From JBEKEX01 sp050013615 (GTDB taxonomy: Bacteria > Chloroflexota > Anaerolineae > Anaerolineales > Anaerolineaceae), in assembly GCA_050013615.1 (NCBI GenBank), contig JBEKEX010000069.1, positions 1 through 13,595 of the forward strand: a DNA stretch of 13,595 nucleotides. Direction: 5' to 3'. The position numbers and the translations under genes are program-made. The notes beneath the pieces were generated by a model. The model was not told where the DNA came from and ran no database searches. It worked only from the letters and a program-made list of their open reading frames with translations. This document shows, one piece after another, positions 1 to 6,192 of this stretch. Numbering within the stretch: position 1 is the stretch's first letter; the number at the start of each line of letters is the position of its first letter.

Positions 1-224
1 TGAGGGACGTCATCTTTGATTTTTTTTAATACGTCTATGCCGTCAGTTTGAGGCATTGATATATCCAAAACCAACACATCCGGTTGTAATTCACGGACCA
101 TTCGGATTGCGGCACCACCGTTATCCGTATCCCCGACCACATGGATATCGCTCTGTTCTCCCAAGAGCTTACATATACCCTGCCTGATCATATGGTGATC
201 TTCTGCAACTACAACTCGAATCAT
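1..224 (-). CDS. NarL/FixJ-type response regulator, receiver domain (partial)
   Basis: The N-terminal 74 residues of a two-component response regulator; the rest lies beyond the left edge of the window. The receiver fold is clear: the acidic pair E8-D9 after the first beta strand, the phospho-acceptor D54 in VLVLDISMP, and the usual Pro and Gly after it (P58, G62). The motif VVAEDHHMIRQG is typical of the NarL/LuxR class, so an HTH_LuxR output domain is expected off-window, but it is not seen. The ATG (222-224 on the complement) has an excellent ribosome binding site, GAGGA, which overlaps the TGA stop of the sensor kinase immediately upstream. The two genes are therefore almost certainly co-transcribed and translationally coupled, and the kinase is the cognate partner. 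Confidence 0.93.
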   Translation of the reverse strand, partial: MIRVVVAEDHHMIRQGICKLLGEQSDIHVVGDTDNGGAAIRMVRELQPDVLVLDISMPQTDGIDVLKKIKDDVP

Positions 225-231
225 TTTTTCC

Positions 232-1284
232 TCACTGAATTCTGGATCTGAAAGGGATCGTTCCAGATAGGCGTGTCCCTTTGCCAGATGAAGATTCGAT
301 GTCCATGGAGCCTCCCAGCATTAGAAATCTTTCCCGAATTCCATGCAACCCGATGCCTTCGATTATACTGTTCATATTAAAACCCTGACCATTATCTTCT
401 ACTGAAATATTTAAATCCCCATCCGTGTAATCCAGATTTATCCAGGCTGAAGACGCCCTGGCATGTTTTGCGACATTGGCTAGTCCTTCCTGGACAAATC
501 GATAGATGGCTTTATCATAGATATCAGGTAATTCGGGGATTTCTTCCTGACAGCTAAAATCAACATGCAGATTATTTGTCTCTTCGAATGTTGAACAAAA
601 AGCTTCCAACACTTTCGGGAGGTCCATCTTACTTAAAGATGGAGGATAGAGCTGGTAGAAGATCTGGCGCACATGTTTGATGATTGTTTCCATGTTGCGG
701 ATAACGCTATTGATCTCTTTACGCGAGACTTTCTGCTCATTTTCAATGGCATCTTTGATTGCACGTAACTCAAAAAGAAGTGCTGTCATTTTTTGACCGA
801 CATCATCGTGCAAATCCTGCGAGATTCGATGTCTTTCATCCTCTTGGGCAGTAACCAGCTCCATAAGAACCCGTTTGAGCCCTTCCTCGGCTTCAACCTG
901 GGGAGTAATATCGCTGGTGCATAAGGCGATGCCGGTTACTTGGTTGTCCTTACCTTGAATAGGGTAGATGAAAGTCTGTTTCCATTGTTCGTTATCTTTA
1001 TATTGGAAATCGATCGACTTATGAGTCTCTATGACTTGGGTAAATAAAATTTTGTAATAATTTTTCTTTGCACCCGGTATGAAATTCCAAATGCTAGAAC
1101 CGATTACTTCATCGATGGGTTTACCAACATACTGGGCCCCCAACCGATTTATAGATAAAATTGCCCCAGTCGTATCGATGAGAGTAACGGCAATCGCTTT
1201 GGCATCAAGTAATGCCCAGGCAATTGATTCTAGACCTGCGGGGATTTTCGGGTCGTTCTTTATTCTGGGAAGCTTGGGTTTCAT
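232..1284 (-). CDS. Soluble PAS-domain sensor histidine kinase (HisKA_3 / NarX-DesK class)
   Basis: A 350-residue sensor kinase, the expected phosphodonor of the adjacent response regulator. A PAS domain spans about residues 18-130 and ends in the typical SDIT sequence. The dimerisation/phosphotransfer helix carries ERHRISQDLHDDVGQ with the phosphorylated His at H159, which is the HisKA_3 signature. The HATPase_c domain follows, with the N box at N270 (EGLANVAKHA), the G1 box DNGQG at 297-301, GIGLHGIRERF at 310-320 and GKGT at 334-337. There is no membrane segment or signal peptide, so the protein is cytosolic and probably senses an internal signal, redox state or small ligand through PAS; the ligand cannot be told. 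The start ATG has only a weak Shine-Dalgarno sequence. Expression is likely from the minus-strand promoter in the divergent region upstream of it. Confidence 0.93.
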   Translation of the reverse strand: MKPKLPRIKNDPKIPAGLESIAWALLDAKAIAVTLIDTTGAILSINRLGAQYVGKPIDEVIGSSIWNFIPGAKKNYYKILFTQVIETHKSIDFQYKDNEQWKQTFIYPIQGKDNQVTGIALCTSDITPQVEAEEGLKRVLMELVTAQEDERHRISQDLHDDVGQKMTALLFELRAIKDAIENEQKVSRKEINSVIRNMETIIKHVRQIFYQLYPPSLSKMDLPKVLEAFCSTFEETNNLHVDFSCQEEIPELPDIYDKAIYRFVQEGLANVAKHARASSAWINLDYTDGDLNISVEDNGQGFNMNSIIEGIGLHGIRERFLMLGGSMDIESSSGKGTRLSGTIPFRSRIQ

Positions 1285-1322
1285 TTCAGGAAACGTTTTT
1301 GAATAATATACACTACGAGATT

Positions 1323-1351
1323 ATTATACCCAGAATAAAGCTTGATTTAAA
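1323..1351 (-). promoter_or_regulatory. Candidate promoter of the sensor kinase operon
   Basis: On the minus strand a perfect -10 box TATAAT (1323-1328) lies about 40 bases before the kinase ATG. The -35 position at 17-base spacing holds TTTAAA (1346-1351), a poor match, so the promoter is probably weak or activator-dependent. Just upstream is the inverted repeat GTAGTT-GGCTA-AACTAC (1353-1369), well placed for an activator such as the response regulator itself. That role is inference. Confidence 0.5.
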
Positions 1352-1352
1352 T

Positions 1353-1369
1353 GTAGTTGGCTAAACTAC
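1353..1369. promoter_or_regulatory. Inverted repeat abutting the kinase promoter
   Basis: A perfect 6-base inverted repeat, GTAGTT / AACTAC, with a 5-base spacer. It sits directly upstream of the candidate -35 of the kinase promoter, a usual site for an activator. A short perfect palindrome of this size can also occur by chance in AT-rich DNA. Confidence 0.35.
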
Positions 1370-1397
1370 CGAGCGAATGCTGATTATTATGGAAAAT

Positions 1398-1411
1398 TGC
1401 ACAAACGTGCA
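1398..1411. promoter_or_regulatory. Distal operator-like palindrome TGCAC-N4-GTGCA
   Basis: The palindrome TGCAC-AAAC-GTGCA has the same arms and spacer length as the site at 1461-1476, with the two centres 64 bases apart, about six helical turns. Paired sites in phase are common for tetrameric SorC-family regulators, which can loop DNA. The downstream gene encodes such a regulator, so autoregulation is the simplest reading. Confidence 0.6.
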
Positions 1412-1460
1412 GTCAATAACAGAATCCATTAGTCAAATATTGAGATAAAATTCAAATATA

Positions 1461-1476
1461 TTGCACACTCGTGCAA
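1461..1476. promoter_or_regulatory. Operator-like palindrome TTGCAC-N4-GTGCAA
   Basis: A perfect 6-base inverted repeat with spacer ACTC. Its left arm TTGCAC is also the -35 hexamer of the promoter of the SorC-family gene. A protein bound here would block RNA polymerase, so this is a repressor site by position, most likely for the regulator encoded immediately downstream. Confidence 0.68.
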
Positions 1477-1489
1477 AATAATGTATTAT
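1461..1489 (+). promoter_or_regulatory. Sigma-70-type promoter of the SorC-family regulator
   Basis: TTGCAC (1461-1466), a 17-base spacer and TATTAT (1484-1489) form a near-consensus promoter. Transcription would begin near 1496 and leave a leader of about 33 bases before the ATG at 1529, with GGTGAT as the ribosome binding site. The -35 lies inside the operator palindrome. Confidence 0.68.
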
Positions 1490-1528
1490 TCACTGTAAGA
1501 ATTTGATAACAGAAGTTGGTGATGTTGT

Positions 1529-2494
1529 ATGGAAGATAACGATAAAATCAGCGATGCCATCCGAGCGGCGCGTATGTACTATTACAGAAATATGACCGCC
1601 GAGGCGATTGCGCATGAATTGAACATGTCTCGGTCCACCATTTCACGGCTATTAGGTTTCGCAAGACAACAGGGATTGGTAGACATCCGAATTGTAGATC
1701 CGAATGAACACCCACAACAGTTTGAGAAGCAAATCACCGATTTTTTCAAAATCAAACGTGCTCATGTCGTTGCCGTGCCGGATATTGCCGGCGAAGCTGA
1801 ATGGTTGGAGCGTGTAGCCCAATACACCGCAAATTATTTGAATTCGATTTTTAATTCGGACATGATTTTGGGGATTGCCTGGGGAACAACAATCAGTGGG
1901 GTTTCTAGGCACCTACTCCCGAAAACCACTCACAACTCACTCATCGTACAATTGAATGGTGCGGGTAATACCATGACGATGGGGCTCAATTATGCCGGTG
2001 AAATCATTATGCGTTTTGCGGAAAACTATCAGGCTATAGCCGAACTTTTTCCTGTACCAACCTTTTTTAATTTTGCAACGACCAAGCAAGCTCTTTGGAA
2101 AGAAAGCAGTATTAAGCGTCTGCTCGATCTTCAGAATAAGGCGGATCTACTCCTTTATAGTATCGGAGCAGTCAATGCGGGTATCCCCAGCCATGTGTAC
2201 AGTGGCGGTTATTTGAACAGGAATGATTACACCGAATTGGAAAAAGAAGGTTTGGTTGGAGACATCGCAACGGTTTTCTTCAGAAAAGATGGTAGCTTCA
2301 ACAATATTCCAATCAATGAACGCGCCAGCGGCCCCAGTCTGGAACTTTTTAGAAATAAACGCGGAATTTGTGTCGTTTCGGGATTGGCTAAAGTCAGGGG
2401 GTTATTCTCAGCCCTAAAAGGCCACTTAATTTCCGAACTCATCATTGACGAACCTACAGCAAGGAATCTGGTTGAAAATTACATTCTACTTTAA
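1529..2494 (+). CDS. SorC/DeoR-type sugar-binding transcriptional regulator
   Basis: A 321-residue regulator of full family length. A helix-turn-helix lies at about residues 22-55 (MTAEAIAHELNMSRSTISRL), followed by the large sugar-binding effector domain (PF04198), which is structurally related to sugar-phosphate isomerases. Family landmarks in the effector domain are GIAWGTT (115-121), NGAGN (143-147), GLVGDIATVFF (241-251), RASGPSLELF (265-274) and SGLAKVRGLFSALKG (284-298). Known members bind phosphorylated sugars or polyols and usually repress their own catabolic operon. The two TTGCAC-N4-GTGCAA-type sites in the promoter point to autoregulation. The flavoprotein operon 281 bases downstream on the same strand is a likely target, so the inducer may be a phosphorylated polyol or sugar acid; that part is inference. 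Confidence 0.93.
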   Translation: MEDNDKISDAIRAARMYYYRNMTAEAIAHELNMSRSTISRLLGFARQQGLVDIRIVDPNEHPQQFEKQITDFFKIKRAHVVAVPDIAGEAEWLERVAQYTANYLNSIFNSDMILGIAWGTTISGVSRHLLPKTTHNSLIVQLNGAGNTMTMGLNYAGEIIMRFAENYQAIAELFPVPTFFNFATTKQALWKESSIKRLLDLQNKADLLLYSIGAVNAGIPSHVYSGGYLNRNDYTELEKEGLVGDIATVFFRKDGSFNNIPINERASGPSLELFRNKRGICVVSGLAKVRGLFSALKGHLISELIIDEPTARNLVENYILL

Positions 2495-2725
2495 TGACGG
2501 TATGAACAATACAAATCAATACTGAATTAGCGTTATATGATCATGGAATTATCATCATTCATTGCGGTAGTTTTTGCAGTAAAGTGTCAGCCAGTAGGGA
2601 TATATATCAGGCTGGGTTTATGCAGTTGCAAAGGCATTTGTCCTTAAGGGTATTTTGCTTTGGCGTATTGTCACGTTCAATTGGTGAAAGGTATCCATTC
2701 CATTATCACTAATTTGCACTACAAT

Positions 2726-2741
2726 CGTCCCGGCTGGGACG
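2726..2741. promoter_or_regulatory. Perfect inverted repeat in the operon leader
   Basis: CGTCCC-GGCT-GGGACG has 6-base arms and a 4-base spacer, the same 6-4-6 geometry as the upstream operator but a different sequence. It lies 34 bases before the ATG at 2776. It could be a regulator site or an RNA hairpin in the 5' leader; no T-tract follows, so a terminator is unlikely. Confidence 0.4.
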
Positions 2742-2764
2742 TGTAATTGAGAAAAGGTTGCATC

Positions 2765-2768
2765 GGAG
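2765..2768 (+). promoter_or_regulatory. Ribosome binding site that fixes the start at 2776
   Basis: GGAG lies seven bases before the ATG at 2776. It favours this start over the in-frame TTG at 2758, which would add six residues and would place this site inside the coding sequence. Confidence 0.75.
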
Positions 2769-2775
2769 ATCCTTG

Positions 2776-4263
2776 ATGAACGATACCTATGACGTGATCA
2801 TTGTGGGAGGTGGGATAGTCGGCACGTTGGTGGCGCGTTTCCTCTCCCGTTACCAGCTTGACATCCTTCTGATCGAAAAAGAATCGGATGTCTGCATGGG
2901 CACGACCTCCGGTAATTCGGCTTACGTCCATGCGGGCTACGACCCGCTCCCCGGGACGCTCAAGGCCAAATACAACGTAGCCGGCAACGCCATGTGGGAT
3001 ACCCTTTCATCCGAGCTGGACTTCAGCTTTCGCCGCCAGGGAGACTACGTGGTGGCACTCTGCCAGGAAGATGTGGTCGCTTTGAAAGCGTTGATGGCGC
3101 AGGGCAAGCAGAACGGCGTGCCGGGGTTGGAGATGGTTCCCGGTGACGAGATGCGCCGTCGTTATCCCGTGATCAACCCCGACGTGATGACTGCCATGTG
3201 GGCGCCCACGGCGGGCATTTGCGATCCGTTCATGGTCAACATCGCGGCGGCCGAGAACGCCATCCAAAATGGAGTGGAGATCGCTTTGGAGACTGCCTTC
3301 CAGGATTTCATCAAGGAAGGTGATCGCATTGTCGGAATCAAGACCAACCGCGGCGATTTTCATTGCCGCTGGGTAATCAACGCGGCCGGTGTGTATGCGG
3401 ATGAAGTGATGCACAAGGCCGGCGTACGCCCCGAATTCCAGATCAAGCCCCGCCGCGGCGAATATTACGTGTTCGACCAGGCGGATTTCAAGTTCGATAC
3501 CTGCTTCTTCCCGACGCCTTCGGCTGCCGGCAAAGGCATTGTGGTGACCAACACAGTGCACGGTAACGTCATCATCGGCCCCAATGCCCAGGTCATCGAT
3601 GACAAGGAAGACCGCGCCGCGACCCCTGAAGGTTTGGAAGAAATTTTCTCGGGCGCCCGCAAGTTGATGCCTTCGTTGAGTCTGCGCCCGGTGATCTCGC
3701 TCTTTGCCGGACTGCGTGCTTACGGCAATGCCCCCTGCGAGACCCCCGGCGTCAAGTACGAGCATGACTTTATCGTCGAGGTCCCCAAGTCTGTGCAAGG
3801 CCTGGTCAACCTGGGCGGGATCGAATCACCCGGCCTGACCTCTGCACCGGCCATTGCGGTGCGGGTGGTTGAGATGCTCAAGGAAGCCGGCGAGCCGCTG
3901 GTGGAAAAGAAGGAATGGAACCCTATTCGCCCGGCGCGGCCGCGCTTCAAAGACCTATCGCGCGAAGAGCAGGCACGCTTGATAGCCAAAGACCCGCGTT
4001 ATGGCCGGGTGGTGTGCCGCTGCGAGACGGTCACCGAAGGCGAGATCGTGGCCGAGATCCACGCGCCCTTGCCGGCGCGCACCTACGATGCCATCAAACG
4101 CCGTACCTGGCTGGGGACGGGGCGTTGCCTGGGAGGTTTCGACATGCCGCGTGTGGTGTCCATCCTGGCGCGTGAGCTGGGTGTCTCTCCGCTGGAGATC
4201 ACCAAAAAAGGCGGTGACTCCCGTTTCCTGACCGGCATCACCAAACAACAGGCGGAGGTCTGA
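2776..4263 (+). CDS. GlpA-like FAD-dependent dehydrogenase with C-terminal BFD-like [2Fe-2S] domain
   Basis: A 495-residue flavoprotein, first gene of the operon. The FAD-binding Rossmann motif VGGGIVG (10-16) opens a DAO-type oxidoreductase domain covering about residues 4-375, the fold of glycerol-3-phosphate dehydrogenase and 2-hydroxyglutarate oxidase. A BFD-like domain follows from about residue 410, with C414-R-C416 and C451 in GRCLGGF. This arrangement is that of anaerobic GlpA, which oxidises glycerol 3-phosphate and passes electrons to partner subunits. The fourth cluster cysteine of canonical BFD-like domains (GGFC) is an aspartate here (D456), so the cluster may be altered or absent. 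The ATG at 2776 is chosen for its GGAG site. The next gene starts one base after the stop. Glycerol 3-phosphate is the best guess for substrate, but other hydroxy acids cannot be excluded. Confidence 0.88.
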   Translation: MNDTYDVIIVGGGIVGTLVARFLSRYQLDILLIEKESDVCMGTTSGNSAYVHAGYDPLPGTLKAKYNVAGNAMWDTLSSELDFSFRRQGDYVVALCQEDVVALKALMAQGKQNGVPGLEMVPGDEMRRRYPVINPDVMTAMWAPTAGICDPFMVNIAAAENAIQNGVEIALETAFQDFIKEGDRIVGIKTNRGDFHCRWVINAAGVYADEVMHKAGVRPEFQIKPRRGEYYVFDQADFKFDTCFFPTPSAAGKGIVVTNTVHGNVIIGPNAQVIDDKEDRAATPEGLEEIFSGARKLMPSLSLRPVISLFAGLRAYGNAPCETPGVKYEHDFIVEVPKSVQGLVNLGGIESPGLTSAPAIAVRVVEMLKEAGEPLVEKKEWNPIRPARPRFKDLSREEQARLIAKDPRYGRVVCRCETVTEGEIVAEIHAPLPARTYDAIKRRTWLGTGRCLGGFDMPRVVSILARELGVSPLEITKKGGDSRFLTGITKQQAEV

Positions 4264-4264
4264 G

Positions 4265-5542
4265 ATGGCGATCAAAGATACCTACGACGTGGTTGTGATC
4301 GGCTCCGGACCCGGCGGCCTGGCAGCGGCTATCGAGGCCAAGAAGAACGGCGCTGATGATGTGCTGGTCATCGAGCGCGACGTGGAACTGGGCGGTATCT
4401 TGCTGCAGTGTATCCACAACGGCTTTGGCACACAGATCTTCAAGGAAGACCTGCCCGGTCCCGGTTATGCCCAGCGGTTCATCAATGAAGCCCGCTCCCT
4501 GGGCGTCCAGACGTTGATGGATACCATGGTGCTGGACATCACCCCCGAGCGGCGCATTTTTGCCACTGGCAAGAATGATGGCCTGGTCGATATCCATGCC
4601 AAATCAATCGTGCTGGCGATGGGCTGCCGTGAACGCACACGTGCCCAGGTGCGCCTGCCCGGCACCCGCCCGGCGGGCGTTTATACTGCCGGCACCGCCC
4701 AGCGCTGGGTCAACGTGGAAGGCTTCCTGCCCGGCAAGCGCTTCGTCATCCTTGGCTCCGGCGACATCGGTATGATCATGGCGCGCCGCCTGACCTTCGA
4801 GGGTGCCAAGGTCGAACGGGTGTTGGAAGTGATGCCTTACTTGACCGGCTTAATGCGTAATTACGTCCAGTGTTTGCTGGATTATGACATCCCCCTGCAG
4901 CTCCATCACACGGTCAAGCGCATCCTCGGCAAAGACCGCGTGGAAGCCATCGAGGCGGTGCAGGTGGATGATAAATGGATGCCCATCGCAGGCACCGAAG
5001 AGATCATCCCCTGCGATACCTTGCTGCTCTCGGTGGGCTTGATCCCGGAGAACGAGCTCTCGCGCAAGGTGGGTGTGCGCCTGGATGCGCTCACTGCCGG
5101 ACCCTACGTGGACGATGGCTTTGCCACCAGCGTGCCGGGTGTTTTTGCCGCCGGCAACGTGGTGCACGTCTATGACCTGGTGGATTGGGTGACGGAAGCC
5201 GGCTTTGCCGCCGGTCGCAGCGCGGCGCAGTATGCACTGGCCGAAAAACCCGCTGCTCCCAAACGCATCCCCATCAAGGCCGGTGATGCGGTACATCATG
5301 TGGTGCCGCAGGAGTTGAATGTCGAAAGCCTCGCCAGCCGCGATGTGCGCTTGCAGTGCCGGGTGAAGACTCCCATCGAAAGCCCAGTGTGGATCGAGGT
5401 GCGCAAAGGTGGCAACTTGGTCGCCCGCAAGGCCGAGCAATACGCCCGCCCGGGTGAGATGGCGACGGTGGTGCTGCCGCAGAAAGCCTATGATGAAGTG
5501 AGAACCGCCGATGCGTTGACGGTGGATGTGGTGAAACGCTAG
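4265..5542 (+). CDS. FAD/NAD(P)-binding oxidoreductase, partner of the GlpA-like protein
   Basis: A 425-residue protein of the pyridine nucleotide-disulfide oxidoreductase superfamily. It has an N-terminal FAD motif GSGPGG (13-18), the family stretch GGILLQCIHNGFG (43-55) with C49, a second dinucleotide-binding motif GSGDIG in the middle for NAD(P)H, and the FAD-closing motif PGVFAAGN near the C-terminal third. The final 80 or so residues form a small extra domain that looks beta-rich. Proteins of this type sit beside GlpA-like genes and DUF1667 genes in many anaerobes, for example Thermotoga, and probably transfer electrons between the dehydrogenase and a nicotinamide or quinone pool. GGAGG (4254-4258) lies inside the end of the upstream gene, six bases before the ATG, so translation is coupled. 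The redox partner and direction are inferred, not shown. Confidence 0.88.
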   Translation: MAIKDTYDVVVIGSGPGGLAAAIEAKKNGADDVLVIERDVELGGILLQCIHNGFGTQIFKEDLPGPGYAQRFINEARSLGVQTLMDTMVLDITPERRIFATGKNDGLVDIHAKSIVLAMGCRERTRAQVRLPGTRPAGVYTAGTAQRWVNVEGFLPGKRFVILGSGDIGMIMARRLTFEGAKVERVLEVMPYLTGLMRNYVQCLLDYDIPLQLHHTVKRILGKDRVEAIEAVQVDDKWMPIAGTEEIIPCDTLLLSVGLIPENELSRKVGVRLDALTAGPYVDDGFATSVPGVFAAGNVVHVYDLVDWVTEAGFAAGRSAAQYALAEKPAAPKRIPIKAGDAVHHVVPQELNVESLASRDVRLQCRVKTPIESPVWIEVRKGGNLVARKAEQYARPGEMATVVLPQKAYDEVRTADALTVDVVKR

Positions 5543-5548
5543 AGGTGA

Positions 5549-5923
5549 ATGATGTCCGAGACGACGAAATTGATCTGTATTACCTGCCCCAAAGGCTGCA
5601 CGTTGATGGTGACCCATGAGGGAGAGACGGTATTATCGGTGGATGGCAACACTTGTAAACGCGGCGCCGAATACGCCAAAGCCGAGTTGTCTGACCCGCG
5701 GCGCATGGTGGCAACAACCGTGCGCATCAAGAATGGTATTCATCCATTAATGCCGGTCTACACGGCCAAACCTTTCCCCAAACCGCGCATCCACGAACTG
5801 CTTAAAGAGCTGCGCGATGTGGAATTGAGCGCGCCGGTGCAGATGGGCGCCGTGGTGGTCAAGGATATCCTGGGTACCGGCATCGACATTGTTGCCAGCC
5901 GCGATATGGGGCGAGCAGAATAG
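5549..5923 (+). CDS. DUF1667-family cysteine-cluster protein
   Basis: A 124-residue protein of the DUF1667 family, third gene of the operon, six bases after the preceding stop. Four cysteines are arranged C10-x2-C13-x3-C17 (CITCPKGC) and C36 (GNTCKRGAEYA), followed by a conserved PRRMVATTVRI stretch. The spacing would suit an iron-sulfur cluster or a zinc site; which one is not known to me. Its constant neighbourhood with GlpA-like and FAD/NAD oxidoreductase genes suggests a small electron-transfer or assembly subunit, loosely comparable to GlpC, to which it shows no evident similarity. There are two adjacent ATG codons. AGAGG at 5541-5545 is better spaced from the second (5552), so the protein may begin one residue later. 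Confidence 0.85.
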   Translation: MMSETTKLICITCPKGCTLMVTHEGETVLSVDGNTCKRGAEYAKAELSDPRRMVATTVRIKNGIHPLMPVYTAKPFPKPRIHELLKELRDVELSAPVQMGAVVVKDILGTGIDIVASRDMGRAE

Positions 5924-6029
5924 ATTCATCTCCACTGCAACTTATTTGAAATGTTTGCAATCAGTCGATGGCTTACTCTCCCGGCCAATCCATCCCTACC
6001 CGAATTCTTGTTTTTTCTGGCTTTGGGTG

Positions 6030-6045
6030 CAAGCCTAATGGCTTG
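6030..6045. repeat. Small inverted repeat CAAGCC-TAAT-GGCTTG
   Basis: Perfect 6-base arms and a 4-base loop, about 105 bases after the flavoprotein operon. No T-tract follows on the plus strand, although a short T run precedes it. It may help end the upstream transcript, but this is weak evidence. Confidence 0.3.
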
Positions 6046-6091
6046 AGTTGATAATCCTCCAGATATAATGATCCACTAGGGACTTGGATTA

Positions 6092-6125
6092 TCCCTCTTG
6101 GGGGATGCATCCCCTCCACGAGGGA
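6092..6125. repeat. GC-rich nested palindrome
   Basis: An inner perfect palindrome, GGGGATGCATCCCC (6101-6114), is enclosed by TCCCTC (6092-6097) and GAGGGA (6120-6125), which also pair. The result is a cruciform or hairpin with small internal loops. It lies between two converging operons. It lacks a T-tract, so it is not a textbook terminator. Confidence 0.5.
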
Positions 6126-6143
6126 CCTGAGCCCATTAATAAA

Positions 6144-6173
6144 GAAAGACCAGGTTGTTCAACCTGGTCTTTC
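6144..6173 (-). terminator. Rho-independent terminator of the ABC transporter operon
   Basis: A perfect 14-base stem, GAAAGACCAGGTTG / CAACCTGGTCTTTC, with a two-base centre, 20 bases after the stop of the solute-binding protein. On the minus strand it is followed by a T-rich tract (TTTATTAAT), so it mainly ends the minus-strand operon. The stem itself ends in CTTTC on the plus strand and may work in both directions. Confidence 0.85.
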
Positions 6174-6192
6174 GGTTTGAACCACGACTTAA

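Larger units (their letters stand above)
2495..2775. other. Intergenic region before the flavoprotein operon
   Basis: A 281-base gap without a credible gene. No strong hairpin terminator follows the regulator gene, so read-through into the operon is possible. No convincing -35/-10 pair was found. What it holds is a lone half-site TTGCAC (2714-2719) matching the arm of the upstream operator, and a perfect GC-rich hairpin, CGTCCC-GGCT-GGGACG, at 2726-2741. The ribosome binding site GGAG (2765-2768) of the next gene lies at its end. Confidence 0.6.
5924..6192. other. Convergent intergenic region with several hairpins
   Basis: A 269-base gap between two converging operons, with no plausible gene. 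It holds CAAGCC-TAAT-GGCTTG (6030-6045), a GC-rich palindrome complex (6092-6125) and the strong terminator at 6144-6173. It probably stops transcription from both sides. Confidence 0.6.

Noticed and set aside
2758..2775. TTG start that extends the GlpA-like protein by six residues
   Set aside because: GGAG at 2765-2768 is ideally placed for the ATG at 2776, and homologous proteins begin right before the DVIIVGGG strand.
2495..2775. Possible small gene or degraded gene between the regulator and the dehydrogenase
   Set aside because: No open frame with a ribosome binding site and no fragment resembling a known protein was visible.
3007..3798. A long open frame on the minus strand opposite the GlpA-like gene (263 codons)
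   Set aside because: It is a mirror of a GC-rich gene with strong family motifs on the plus strand. Its translation is rich in His, Arg and Asp with no recognisable domain, and there is no ribosome binding site logic or spacing.
4850..5617. A long open frame on the minus strand opposite the FAD/NAD oxidoreductase (255 codons)
   Set aside because: The same shadow effect: it is unusually rich in His and Gly, crosses the junction of two clear plus-strand genes and has no family motif.
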